Assembly: GCA_019671005.1 (NCBI GenBank)
Contig: CM033745.1
Coordinates: 39,043,834 to 39,107,833 of the forward strand
Reading direction: 5' to 3'
DNA: 64,000 nt
Source of the DNA: Hibiscus mutabilis
Taxonomy: Eukaryota; Streptophyta; Magnoliopsida; Malvales; Malvaceae
Made by a program: the position numbers and the translations under genes. Under the pieces are notes generated by a model. It did no database searches. It saw only the letters and a program-made list of their open reading frames with translations, and had not been told where the DNA came from. Below, piece after piece: positions 43,430 through 54,872 of the stretch (positions within the stretch are counted from its first letter, which is position 1; each line of letters begins with the position of its first letter).

Positions 43430-45290
43430 CTAGAATAAACTGTGTGTGTAAAATTACAAAGACTTCAACCCCTTTATATAGGTATTTTCTAACCTAAAAA
43501 TACAGAAATTCAGAATATAAAAATCCTACTTTTGGGTGATTTTTCCCTTTTCCCATTTAATGCAGATTCAAATACGATTTGGAGCAGATGTGATTCGAAT
43601 TTTGGGAAAATTTGGGCTGATTCTTTCCCCTTTTCATTCAATGTAGATTCAAATACGATTTGGAGAAGATTTGATTTTGAATTTTGATTTGAATCTGATC
43701 TGATTCCTTCCCTCCTTTCCATATTCGAACCAAAAAAACCTAACCATAACCCTAACTCTTTCTCTTTGGATTGCAAGATTTTGGTTGGGGGAAGAGTGGC
43801 GGCGGTGACGTGGTTGCGAGTGGCCCATCGGAGGTGAGGCCTGGTCGTTGATGTTGCAGCGGCGGTGTGGAGGGGCTGCACGTAGGCGCAGCATTCGCAC
43901 CATGCGAAGGCCGAGCTTCGCGTGCACGGGGAAGATGGCGCGACACGGTGCGACACAGCGTGAAGGCAGAGCGATCATCAGTGCTTATCATCAGTCCATG
44001 GATGGTCAAAGGCCGCGGCTGCCTCTTTGCTGGTCGGGTCTCGGCAAGTGAGGGAGAGCTGTGCACGTGAGCTGCATGCGCTAGGTGCATTGCGGCGTGA
44101 GTGGGGGAGACCACCCCTTCTTTCATATGATCTAATCTAGACCGTTAGATCCATACCCTAGATCCAACCGTCCAGGTTTAAGCCTGCATATGGGAGAAGG
44201 AAAATTGGTTAGCTTGGGATTTGTTTTGGGTCTAGTGAGTTATTATGTACATGGGTTTTATTTATTTGAAATGGAACCCTTTTATTTTCTTTTTAGGTTT
44301 TATAAATATATAATAATAAAATATAAAATAAAATAAATAGATAAATAAATAAAATAAAAATAAAAATAAAAAGATGGTGAAAATTAAGTGACAACATTTT
44401 CTTTGAAAAACAAAGTATGAAATAATTAAAAAGTAAACCCCATTTGAAAAAAAGAGCGATGGGACGGGATTAGAAGGTGTCGTTCATCGGTGACCCACCT
44501 TCTGCCATCATTTCGGACGACAGCCCGAGACCGGGGTAAACCCTAACCCTTTTTGCTTTTTTTACTTGAAAATAGAAAAAAGCTCAAGAAGACCTCTAAA
44601 AATGCTTTTGTTTTTCTTTTTATTGATTTGAAAAAAACTGAGTTCATATAGTTCATTATAACGTTTTTATATCAGATTCTAGTTGTTTACATTTGTAAGC
44701 AAACTTAAATGATTACATTGTGGATGATTCATTGACTGAATTCTTTTTTTATCGTTTTCTGTTCTGCACAGTTTTTGGGAGAAATCCGGTGGTCGTATGA
44801 TGACATCAGGATTTTCGGCGACGAGGCCACATGGACGGGGAAGATGAAGAGTCAGGCACGTGGGAGCCGAGCGGTCGCGGTGGTGTGTTGCACACGCGCG
44901 TGGGGAGTCCAGAGGTTTTTCTCCATCTTGCATCTGGACCGTTGGATTAGATTTAATCCAACGGTTCTAATTCGGCTGTGCATAAGGGGAAAATATATTA
45001 CGTTTTGGTTATCGGATTTAGGGTTTTTAGGTTTAAATTGTTGGGCGTAGGCTAAACGGGCCTTATGTAATATTGTTTGGGTTATAAAACTGTAAATGGA
45101 ATTATACATTAAAACATTATTGGGCTTCTCATTTTAATTATGATCTATTTTTTCCTTTTTTATATATTAAAGCCTATTTATGTATTATTATTAATAGTAA
45201 TACTATTAATCATTAATAATAATAATAAAAAAATTAAACTAGTATTAATATATATATATAAAGTCAGATAAAAATTAGTGATTATAGTTG
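43430..45290 (-). mobile_element. Old Ty3-type LTR, part right of copy B
   Basis: Continues the LTR interrupted at 31986. It holds a minus-strand TATA box, two near-identical CAGATTCAAATACGATTTGG units (about 43564 and 43648), a GC-rich block at 43800-44060 and AT-rich runs near 44300-44380. The open frames in the GC-rich block overlap in several registers and show no domain. The right LTR terminus is not visible. Confidence 0.5.
43474..43482 (-). promoter_or_regulatory. TATA box of the interrupted older LTR
   Basis: On the minus strand ACCTATATAAAGGGG is a strong TATA box. It lies about 45-50 bp from the copy B insertion site, so copy B inserted close to the expected transcription start of this LTR. 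Confidence 0.6.
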
Positions 45291-45294
45291 CCTC

Positions 45295-45332
45295 TCTTTG
45301 CTTATTCTTGTGAAACAAGAATAGAGCAAAGA
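45295..45332. repeat. Near-perfect inverted repeat (hairpin)
   Basis: Arms TCTTTGCTTATTCTTGT and ACAAGAATAGAGCAAAGA pair almost fully across a 3-base loop (GAA). Confidence 0.85.
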
Positions 45333-45459
45333 TCATAAGCACTAATTTCTATCCTACTTCTCTATCTGTAGCCTTGGAATCACGAGTTCTTCTGGAACTT
45401 TTCACTTTTCCTCGGCTAATTCTTCAAGCTGCGAGTTCTTCAATGCCCCAACATCTGTC

Positions 45460-46060
45460 GTGTTGGCACGGAAAGAAGTCTTAGCATCAAGCCCGAAGGT
45501 CTTACTGATGGCCATAAGGACTTAAATAAGTGGCATCTCACTTAGAGAATACCAAAATACCTTAAGATGATGCCCCGATTTCTACTTGTCTCGGCATCGA
45601 AGAAAGCTTAACATCATACTCGAAGGACTTATCGATGCCCGAAGGACTTAAGAAATGGATTCACGCCAAAAAGGCTACCAACATCCCTTAAAATGATGCC
45701 CCAGTTTCTACCTGTCTTGACGTCAAAAAATGCTTAACATCATGCCCAAAGGACTTACTGATGGCCCGAAAGAGGCCCGAAGGACTTATTGATGGCCCAA
45801 AGGACTTAAGAAATGGATTCACGCCAAAAGACTACCAACATCCCATAAAATGATGCCCCAGTTTCTACCTGTCTTGACATCAAAAGAAGGCTTAATATCA
45901 TGCTCGACGGACTTACTGATGGCCCAAATGACTTATCATCATGCCTGAAAGACTTACTAATGGCCTGAAGGACTTAACATCATGCCTGAAGGACTTACCG
46001 ATGGCTCGTAAGACTTAAGAAATTGATTCACGCCAAAAAGGCTACCAAATGGAAATCTTT
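45460..46060. repeat. Tandem field based on GAAGGACTTACTGATGGCC units
   Basis: More than a dozen copies of a 20-25 bp core (variants of CCCGAAGGACTTACTGATGG) are embedded in higher-order units of about 170-180 bp. These units also contain GATGCCCCAGTTTCTACCTG (about 45565, 45690, 45850) and GGATTCACGCCAAAA (about 45655, 45815, 46025). Non-coding. Such arrays are common between genes of Tat/Ogre-type elements. Confidence 0.8.
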
Positions 46061-46690
46061 AATAGGATCTACCTCTTCAACATGAAGCCACAGATCAAAG
46101 TCTTCAAATACTTGTTTAAAATAAGCAAAATGCTTTTAAGTTAGCATGCTCCTAACATAAATATGTCTAACTACATGTAATGCATATGAAGATTGGGACA
46201 TCTTCATACAAGCTTCCGTCCCCTAAAAGGTCATCCCTGAATTTCTTATCTTTGTTTTTTTGTTGTATGCTCTTAAATCTTCATCTTATCAATTGGATAT
46301 TCATCTCTAATCTGATTCATCAACACGCTATCAAATTTTTCATGCGAGTATCTTTCTCATCTTCCAGGGTTACCACCTTTATTTGCAACCAATATGCTGC
46401 TGGTCCCTATACTATTCTTATATGGGAACTCTTATCATCAACCTTCCCTCATTTAATCATAGGGCTCGATTATTTTCTTGTTTTTGAACCAACATGCGGA
46501 GTCTTCGTCTATTCTCAAAATTAGGGTGAGCGAAAAGCCTCAACTCCCTGAACTCCTCTTTAAGTTCAAACTTCTTTACTGAACTTAATCGAAGCATCTT
46601 GGGAGGAACAAATTATATGTTCATATGCTTTAAATCTTGTTTTTACAATAATTGAAAAAATGCAATTTCTTTTGTTTATCTTGATAACAA
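46061..46690. other. Non-coding sequence, retroelement-derived
   Basis: A frame of 114 codons (46180-46524) has no recognisable domain and no codon-level support. No feature assigned. Confidence 0.35.
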
Positions 46691-46694
46691 CAAT

Positions 46695-46960
46695 TTTTTT
46701 GAAAATATGGCAGCCATTTTGAAAATAAAACTCGAAGAGAATGGCAAACATTTTGAAAATTAATGTTTGGGAAAAACTATAGATATCGAAATTTGGAGAA
46801 AAATGCCAAACATTTTTTAAAACTGATGTTTGGAAAAAATGATAAATATTTAAAAAAATGAAATTTGGAGAAAAATACCAAAATTTTTTGGAAACTAATG
46901 TTTGGAAAAATTCAAAATTAGAGTAAATGCCAAACATTTTTGGGAACTAATATTCGGCCC
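46695..46960. repeat. Minisatellite built on GCCAAACATTTT / AAACTAATGTTTGG
   Basis: Four or five imperfect units of about 55-60 bp, each with TGCCAAACATTTT followed by ACTRATGTTTGGAAAAA. The two halves are themselves partly inverted (CCAAACAT/ATGTTTGG), so single strands could fold. A Phe-rich frame on the minus strand is a product of the repeat. Confidence 0.75.
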
Positions 46961-47739
46961 ACGAAATTTCAATGCTATAGCACGTTTGCTTTAAATTGAC
47001 AAAGATCAACCCGAATGAAGTGTATGTTTAGAACATCTTGACTGCTTGCGGAGATATTTGCATATGTGTAGTCTCTTTTAGTCCATTAGGCTTTTGAGAG
47101 GAACAATTCTCATACCTAAATTCTAACCCATTTAAGGTGACTCTCTTAATCTCACTAACTCACCATGCCCCATCCTTCCCTCATTTTGGTGTCGATTAGG
47201 CACTTGAAGTTTAATGTTCCTTGAAGAAAGGTTAGCCCTTATAGGCAGAATGTAATCTGAAGACAGACTCACCTAACTTAGATATCCACATATGATCAGA
47301 ATGGTCTTTGTAGGGTTGTAGTGTAGGCCATGGGTAATGGTTAAGCAAAACCGCAATTCTGTACTTGTTTGACCTAGATATGCTCATATAAAATATTCTC
47401 TTCTCTTTCATTTTTTGGATCGCTCTAGACTGCCCATTTTTTGGGTTTTCACCCTAGAGTTTATTTCTTTTTTTCTGTAACTTCAGACCGATTTGCATCA
47501 TGGCTGGATATTAATGCTCAATTTCTACTCAAAGGTAATCAACCCTCCATGTCTTAAAAATTGATGTTTACTTGAATGGAGGATTATGTATAAATCTATA
47601 GGATCATTTCTTCCAGTTAAAGCCTCGTTCTTGTGCTTGACATGCTCAGATAAAATATTATTTTCTCTTTATTCTTTGGATTGCTCTAGACTGCCCATTC
47701 TTGGGTTTTCACCCTAGAGTTCATATCCTTTCCTGGAAT

Positions 47740-47744
47740 ATGTA
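47740..47744. repeat. Target-site duplication ATGTA, left copy
   Basis: ATGTA precedes TGTAGACACT and equals 50062-50066. Confidence 0.9.
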
Positions 47745-50061
47745 TGTAGACACTAAATTTTGTTCGGTTTAAATAAAAATGCTCGGAATAAGGTCAATCT
47801 ACATCACCCTTTTAATACCCAAAACCTTACCTTATACCTTAAGCCCAAAATTTCATGGCCCATTATATATGATTTTACATAGTAAGAAAAAAGTATAAGA
47901 AAATAATAAAAATCTCAACTCCTTCCTCATTAAGGCTTGGCCATCATTGGTTGAAAAATACTTGGTGCCCAAGGTTTTGATTTTTATTGGTTTTTATTTT
48001 AAAGGGATAAACCAAAAATGTCCTTCATCATATATATATACCCTAAAATGGGGGGACCCACGGCCATTTTTTTCATTTTCTTAAGACCACCAAACACCCA
48101 AGCCCCCAACTCAATCACCATTTGATTCCCTTATCCACCATAATTTTCCCAAATCGAAATCATTTTCCACCATTACTAAACCCTTGAATCAAGCTTCTCA
48201 ACCCCAACAACAACATATGGAATTTGGTGGATCGAGTATAAATATTTAGGTTTTTGGTATTCGCTTTCCTTATTTTTATTCATGTATAATCTTTTTTTCA
48301 TAGTTCAATGAAAATATAGATGATTTTATTGATAACCTTTGTTGTTTATTTTAGTTTCTTTCTTATGTGTTTTATTTTGTTTGATTTTTTGCTTGTGATA
48401 TGTATGTTATTTTATTTGTTAAATGTTGTTTAATTTATTATTAGCTTGTATATATATATATATATATATTTATTATCTTGATTTCATAATATCCCTTTAT
48501 ATAATATAGTTTATATTGTGTATAACATATAGCTTTACATAATACTTAATATGTGGGTTTGATATATATATATATATTATACGTCTTATATAATATGTTA
48601 TATAACTTTAATATAAATATATATATATGGTTACTGCCAAAACCTAAACCTTTTTATATCTAAATATATATTTTACACATGTATAATATACGGTTTATAC
48701 ATATACCTTATTATATGCTTTATGTATATACATGTATATTGTACAACTAGTAGTCTGGAAGGTTATATATTTTGCTACTCCATTTTATGTGTGGTTTGCT
48801 TTTATGTTTATTTGTAGTTTTCTTTCTTTTTTTTTGTTAGGTTAAGCATTTTAGGATAGTTTAGTTAATTTAATTTAATTAATTTAAATTGTGCGCCCGA
48901 CTTATAGGGTTACAAATTTTAAATTAATTAAATTAGACTTATGGTTAGGGTTTCGGAGCCCTAGTTAGATTAAGGTTCGAATTAGTTTAATCAATTTAAA
49001 TTTATCCTTGGCTTATTGAGATAAATGTTAGATTCATTAAATTAGTCGAACACCTCTTAATTACAATTTTAGGATAAAATTGACATTGAGCTTAGATGGA
49101 CATTTAATTTAAAATCATGATTAATTAACTTGATTCGTTTTAAATATTATCCTTGGCTCATTGGAATACTAGTTTAAAATTAATCAAATTAATTATCATG
49201 GTGCAAGATAATCCATAATTTATTAGAGTTTTCTAGTTTTTAGGGTTAATTAATTTAAGATTAGCATTAGACTCACCTAGTTAATAATTAGATCATTAAT
49301 TGATTTTTTATAATTTGGGCCTTTTAGGTTAGGGCTTTTTGTGTGTTCATTTACAAGCTTGTCTTTGCCATATATATTAATTGTCATTCATAGAACCCGT
49401 TCATTTTGAATTAATTAATTTAAATTATAAAAAGGAAGTACTTATTATTCTGATATTTGTGTTGAAATAGTTCGGGAGTAAAGGATGTTGACTAAATAAT
49501 TGAATTAATTCTTACCATCCCAAGGTAAATGAATTAAAAGTGGATAAAATCATTACATCATATCTTAAATGTTTGCACCATGCATAAAGGTGACATACGG
49601 GGTTCAAACCATAAATTAACATAACAGTCAGGCTTATATGATGTCGGTTTAATCTATGGTCTGATGTACTGTCATCCTTATTAATTAAATGTCCAATTAA
49701 TTTGAATTCGCCAATTTGATAAAGCCCGTCCAATTAAGGTCAATTTTCAATTAAGTACACTTAATTAAATTCAACTAAAATTTCAACAATTTTCATCCAT
49801 TTAAGAGCAACAAATATTTTGGTACCAATTTCCGGGCATGATGGGGGTGCTAATCCTTCCCCACACGTAACCAACTCCCGAACCTATTTTCGAATGAATC
49901 TATGGTTTTTATGGTTTCCGGCCTACCTAAGTGGCCGGTGGCGACTCCAAATTTTCAAAATTTTCAAAAAATCCCTTTAAATCAAAATTTCGAAGAATGA
50001 CTTAGGGATAACCTATTATGGAACTTATAATTTTTTAAAGATACGAGAAAACGTCGCTACA
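47745..50061 (+). repeat. Solo LTR of a Ty3 element (TGTAGACAC...GTCGCTACA)
   Basis: 2317 bp, perfect 5-bp duplication ATGTA, and no internal element sequence. Near the right end it carries GGTACCAATTTCCGGGC, CACACGTAACC and GGTGGCGACTCC, the same blocks, inverted, as the old LTRs at 29120 and 30735. A TATA-like run is at 48030-48040, and TA microsatellites occur at about 48440-48470 and 48560-48580. Confidence 0.9.
48030..48040 (+). promoter_or_regulatory. Possible TATA box of the solo LTR
   Basis: ATATATATATACCCTAAAATGG is placed about 290 bp from the LTR start. It is weak evidence because other TA runs are nearby. Confidence 0.35.
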
Positions 50062-50066
50062 ATGTA
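50062..50066. repeat. Target-site duplication ATGTA, right copy
   Basis: ATGTA follows the CGCTACA end; the array sequence resumes directly after it. Confidence 0.9.
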
Positions 50067-50410
50067 GCTTTGGACTGATTTGTGTCTTAACTCGCCATTG
50101 ATGCGCTCTTCTATTCAAAGGTGATCAACTCTCCATGTCTTCAAAATTGATATTTACTTGAAAGAAGGCTTACATATAAATCTCCAGGATCATTTTCTCC
50201 GATCAAAACCCCATTCCTAGCTTGACATGCTCGTACAAAATATTCTTTTCTCTTTATTCTTTGGATCGCTCTAGACTGCCCATTTTTTGGGTTTTCACCC
50301 TAGAGTTTATTTCCTTTCTTCGAATTTGGGAATATGTATGTTTAGACCATATTGCATCCTGACTAGTGTTGATGCATGTTTCATCTTGAACTTAATCAAT
50401 TCTCCATGAC

Positions 50411-51335
50411 TCTTCTAAATTGAATGGCGAATTTCACATGTGTATCTTGTTTTCTGTTTATTGCACTGTTCAACTTAGTGCTCTGATTCTTGATTGCTTC
50501 GGCCTTCTGGTTGGCATTTTTCAACTTTTCTTGGTTGGCTCTTTGAGCATGAATTTCCTTCAACCATTTTTGATGATTCTTTGGCTTTTGTACCCAATGT
50601 ATGAGGTCTCATTTCTTCCTCCTTGAAAAGTGAAAGAATACATTCGTCGTCCCATTCATAGACATCAAGAGAAAGTTTTTAGGGGGTAAAAGTTTAGGGT
50701 CAACACTCGACTCAAGGATCTTAAACAATAAATGCCCGAGAGGGGAATTCGCTAAATGGGATCTGCCTATTACCCGAACACTTGTTTTTTTCCTTCATTG
50801 GCCTAAATAGATAATCAGATGCTCACATTTGCAATATCCTCGCAACATTCAATTCCTTCTAAACATAAGCAGCTTAGAATTGATCTTTGGATTTGAATCA
50901 AAGATACTCTTGAAATTGAAATTCAAGGTCTTGATAAAAATGATATATTCATATGCATTTCCTTTTCAAAAATATGTGTATATGTGTATGAGAGAGAAAA
51001 AACTACCCCATAACAATGAATTAAATGTTTAAAAAATTAAAGAATGCAAAAAATGTTTTCTAAATAAAAATATGATTTTCATTCTAACAAAAATAAATAG
51101 ACATGTGTCTTTACAAAATATTCTGATTGTTTTAGGGCATAAGTCGTAGGGTTTGCTCTGTGTATTATTCTCAAAAAGGGGAACCAAAATGTGGAAGAAT
51201 CTTTACAAACTAACATGAAAAGATGAGAAACACATGCATAGGGACTTCAAGTCATCCTTAAGAGAAACAATTCATTCTGGCTTTTTGGTATGGTGCAAGC
51301 TTGCCCTATCTCCCTTGTTTTTCGTTGCTGGATTA
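50411..51335. other. Non-coding retroelement-derived sequence
   Basis: No domain recognised in any frame. Probably the untranslated part of the element whose gag lies at 51340-52350. Confidence 0.35.
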
Positions 51336-51339
51336 ACTC

Positions 51340-52350
51340 TTAAGTTAGGACTCCATCGCTGACCAGCTTCTTGACCTCTTCCATCAATGGCCTACACTTC
51401 TTAGTGAAATGCCCAGGTGCCCCCATGTGGAATTCACAAGTACTATCCAGGTCAAAACTAGGGGCAAATGAGTCAGGCATAATCTTCATCGGCCTAGGAG
51501 TGATGTAATGACCTTCAACCAAATGGGGGAACAAGTCTGAAATGGGTACCCCAAATATCTCCAGATTCGCGCTTGTTCGAGGGGCTTTTCGCGGCAACTC
51601 TGAAGGATCAACAAGCCTTCTTCTCTTACGATTACGAGAAATTTTAAGGAGGCACTCATTTACCTTTTTATCTTCTTTCTCTTCCTGACTGGTTTGGCCT
51701 GTAAGCTTATGCCTCAATCTTTCTGTATGAATCCCGTATTCGATCCATTCTCTGGTCACCATAAAATCCTCAAAACCACTCCTTATTTTCTCGAGCATTA
51801 TATCAAAGAAATGAAGGGGAAGAGTTTCATGAAACAAGGGAGTCATTTCCTCTTCAACTATAGGAGGTTGTACCTAGGCTGCCGAACTCCGTCACCTTAA
51901 AGCATATCCTTTAAAGCTCTCATCTGATCTCATCCTCAGGCCTTGAAGAAATTTCTGACTAGGTGCTAAATTCAAGGCATATCTATATTACCCCAAGAAT
52001 GCTTTGGCTAATCATCCTAGGACCGAACTTGGTCTTTGCTCAATCGATTATACCATATTACAGCAGGCCCTGTTAGAAGTAGTGAATCAACAACTTTTCA
52101 TCTCCTAGGTAGCCTTCCATTTTTTATAGAACATAGTCAGATGAATCTTGGGGCAGCTGGTACCATCATATTTCTCGAAGAAAGGAATCTTAAAATCCAA
52201 TAGAATGGCCAAATCAGGGACTAGGCAAAGCTATCTTGCGTTGAAAGCATCAACTTCTCCTCTTTTCCTGACCTCTTTCTCGAGTCTATCTTTTAACTGT
52301 TTGAGTCTTGATCTTTGAGTGTGTTCAATTATTTCCAAACTTTTGTCCAT
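51340..52350 (-). pseudogene. Gag relic of a Tat/Ogre-like Ty3 element
   Basis: The 168-codon frame 51846-51340 ends with CEFHMGAPGHFTKKC, a CxxH-type zinc-knuckle variant characteristic of gag proteins in this lineage, followed by a Leu/Val-rich tail. Further upstream on the minus strand (52350-51900), broken frames give WYNRLSKDQVRS and LLLTGPAV-type residues of the capsid core. It has multiple stops. No protease or RT follows to the left; tandem repeats (45460-50410) occupy that side, so this is probably a non-autonomous or deleted derivative. Confidence 0.7.
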
Positions 52351-52750
52351 GATAAGTCTTCAACCGGTTCTCGGATTACTGTCATCGAACCCTAAATTTT
52401 TTATTAATGCATGAAATGTGTCATGAAGGCATAAAAGAACATAAAGGTAAACAATAAATATAAAATGCGATGATGAATGTAAATGAAGTGTTGATTCGCA
52501 AATTGTCCTTAGAAAGACTTCTGTTTAACAGAGAAAATGTCTGATTACAAGAAGCTAAAATAATGCATTACAGATAACGATTAGCTTCTCGTCTTGACAT
52601 CTTGACTTCGCACTCTAATCCACTTTCAGACTGAGGGGCGATCTCGTTGATCTCTTCTTCTACTACTCAAAAGGTTTACGGCAGTGTAATCTATGTACCC
52701 CGAAGCTTTTGGGAAGATCATTAACCCTTGCCGGCAGAATGCGGACAAGA
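52351..52750. other. Leader-like sequence upstream of the gag relic
   Basis: No supported feature. It is probably element leader, because gag reads away from here on the minus strand. Confidence 0.35.
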
Positions 52751-52754
52751 GTCT

Positions 52755-53115
52755 CTTCTTTAGAGGTGGATTTTGACAATCTAGTTTGAAGGGGCCTATT
52801 TAAAATTTTTGAAAATTTTGGAGGCTTAAATTGAAATTTCCAAAGATTTTGAAGGGTTTAACTTAAAATTTCATAAAATGTAGAAGTTTAACTAAATTTT
52901 TTGAAAAAATTTGAAACTTATCAAGGCCCCCATTTTAAAAAAAAATTAGAAAGAGATTTAATTGAAATTATTTAAAATTTTTGAAATATAATAATATTTT
53001 TTAAAAATTTTGGAGGGGCCAAATTAAATTTTCTAAAAAAATTTAGGGGCTAAATGTGAAATTTTCAAACTTTGGGGGTATGGCCCCCATTGGCTTCAAT
53101 AAGGATCTGCCTCTG
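52755..53115. repeat. Dispersed non-coding repeat rich in AAATTTTGGAGGGGCC
   Basis: Reiterated AATTTTTGAAAATTTTGGAGG and AAATTTTCTAAAAAAATTTAGG blocks end with GGCCCCCATTGGCTTC and GATCTGCCTCTGCATCC. Its ends resemble the GGCCCCTG...CCGCCTCTG terminus of a widespread plant repeat. A shorter relative is in MSRB intron 1. Confidence 0.55.
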
Positions 53116-53446
53116 CATCCAAGATATGTCGTCTTTGCCTCTCACGCGTGTCTCCTTGTCAATTTGTCTCTCTCCTCGATTGGTCTTCGTTTGACCCAAC
53201 TCGATACTATAGCATTATTGCTCCCGGCATTATAGACTTCCCTTTTATCTCGAATGCCCTCTAAATTGGTTTGTTCTCGAATCAACATATATGTTATGAC
53301 ATGGTATGTGCGAATATTAAATGCAAAAGGAAAGAAAAGAACACAAAAAATTAAATTAGTATAGGTGAAATAATCGAATAAATAAATTAAATAAATCAAA
53401 TGAAAAAAATAAACCGCACAATAAATTAATGAAATTAAAAGCACAT
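53116..53446. other. Unassigned sequence
   Basis: AT-rich, left-flanking the LTR at 53447. No feature seen. Confidence 0.35.
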
Positions 53447-54872
53447 TGTTGCGTGTGTAGGTGTACTATAATTGATACGTAAATGGTGCAAGTATAAACG
53501 GCGAAATAAGTAATAAAGTGGTAAGTGAGTATCGTCTCCACAAGGATTGGAGGTATTTCACTGTTTAATTTAAGTAGCCAAAACAAGAACGGAAAGATTA
53601 GATGAAAGAGTTTATATGAGCAATGAAATGAATTGTTGTAGCAAAAGACAATAAGCAAAACCGGAATAAACTGAATAGGCTTCAAAAGTCCTCACACGTG
53701 CGCGAAACTCCCTATTGGGATGACAGGCTGGGTTTATTAAGGAATCCTATGTCTAGTTTTTAAGTCAAGTTAGCACTTTCCATCTTATAACACGCTCGAT
53801 AGAGCTTTCTAAGGTGCTTCTAAGCTATCTCTAGTAAGAAGCCTGACAGCTAGAATGCTACGGCAATACCTCTCAGCATGAACTATAGCAAGCTACTTAT
53901 CGATGAAGCTCTACCCCTTTTAGTCATTGAAACCCTTCCCTTATCTCAAAGGTGAGTTAGAGTTGTGCGTCTCAGCATCCAACCCCACTGTCTACGTGGA
54001 TTTAAGCTTAACTCTCTCGACCATTAAGCTAATAGGCTAATTCTTGAGAGCTCTTACAAACTTAGGGCAATAAAACAGTAGACAAGGCATGAAGGAAACT
54101 AGAAAATGCAAACACATTCATTAAAAGAAATTAAACATAATCATCCAAAACAAACCCAAGCCACCTAAAGTTAGTTCATGGCTGGGTACAAATCGTCCAT
54201 AATCGTTTGTCTTAAACAATGCATATCCAAAATAAAAATGTTAAGGCAAAACAGCAGAAGGAAAAGAAATCTCCCGAGCCGCCCTGGTCTGCCGTGAACC
54301 ACCCTAGGGTTGCTGCTTCTCTCAAAGGCCAACAAGTTCATCCCTTGGAGCTTCAACAATGGAGGACACCCAGATGAAGAAGAAGGAAATGAGCCGCCTT
54401 TGTCTTCTCTTTCTTAGCTCATTCCAGTCACCTATTTCGCTCTCCCTTTTAATGTAGGTGTCTTGTCCTTTATATAGTGGGGCTTCTAGGGTTTTGTGCC
54501 CTAAATATTCCTTGTGTGACCTAAGGAATATTCTCTATGTCACATGAGTGGCACAGCTGGCTGGAGGAATCACATGTGGGGGCTCTTAAAATATCTTCTT
54601 TTTTTGACTTTTCTGCACCTAGAAATGTCATCCAGAATGCCACAACATTTTTCTTTGCCCTGCAATGTTCCTTGGCTCACCTGCGCATCACCACCCAGAA
54701 ACAAACCTTTCTAAAGCAACATCCATTACATCAATAAATAAAAGCAACAAGCAAGCAACACCATATGCAAATGTATGAACTAAATGCGTCCTAAATGCAA
54801 TGAATTGAGCTTTAAAACAACCAATAACCTAAGTAAAAAGCTATGAAATGTGCACTTTTTACAGGGTTAACA
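53447..54872 (-). repeat. 3' LTR of a third, diverged Athila-like element
   Basis: It starts TGTTGCGTGTGTAGG and ends GGGTTAACA, 1426 bp. It shares the ATGGTGCAAGTATAAACGGC and ATCGTCTCCACAAGGATTGG order with the LTRs of copies A and B. The PPT region (TTAAGTTTGGGGTG on the minus strand) lies directly to the right. It lacks the GTTGCC/GGCAAC clusters of the other two copies. Confidence 0.85.

Larger units (their letters stand above)
47155..50410. repeat. Tandem array of about 262-bp units, interrupted by a solo LTR
   Basis: The landmark GCTCTAGACTGCCCAT occurs at about 47422, 47682 and 50268. Removing the 2317-bp LTR and its 5-bp duplication places the third at about 47946, giving a regular period of about 260-264 bp. 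Each unit also contains GGGTTTTCACCCTAGAGTT, CTCCATGTCTT and GACATGCTC blocks. A diverged fourth unit follows to about 50410. Array limits are approximate. Confidence 0.85.

Noticed and set aside
43848..44126. Several overlapping GC-rich frames on both strands
   Set aside because: GC-rich LTR leader sequence is open in many frames at once; no domain and no consistent codon use.
46566..46937. 123-codon Phe-rich frame on the minus strand
   Set aside because: It is generated by the minisatellite at 46695-46960 and repeats with it.
5218..54872. RFX X-box binding sites as an explanation for GTTGCC..GGCAAC
   Set aside because: The resemblance is real, but typical RFX factors belong to animals and fungi, so I treat it as coincidence without binding data.
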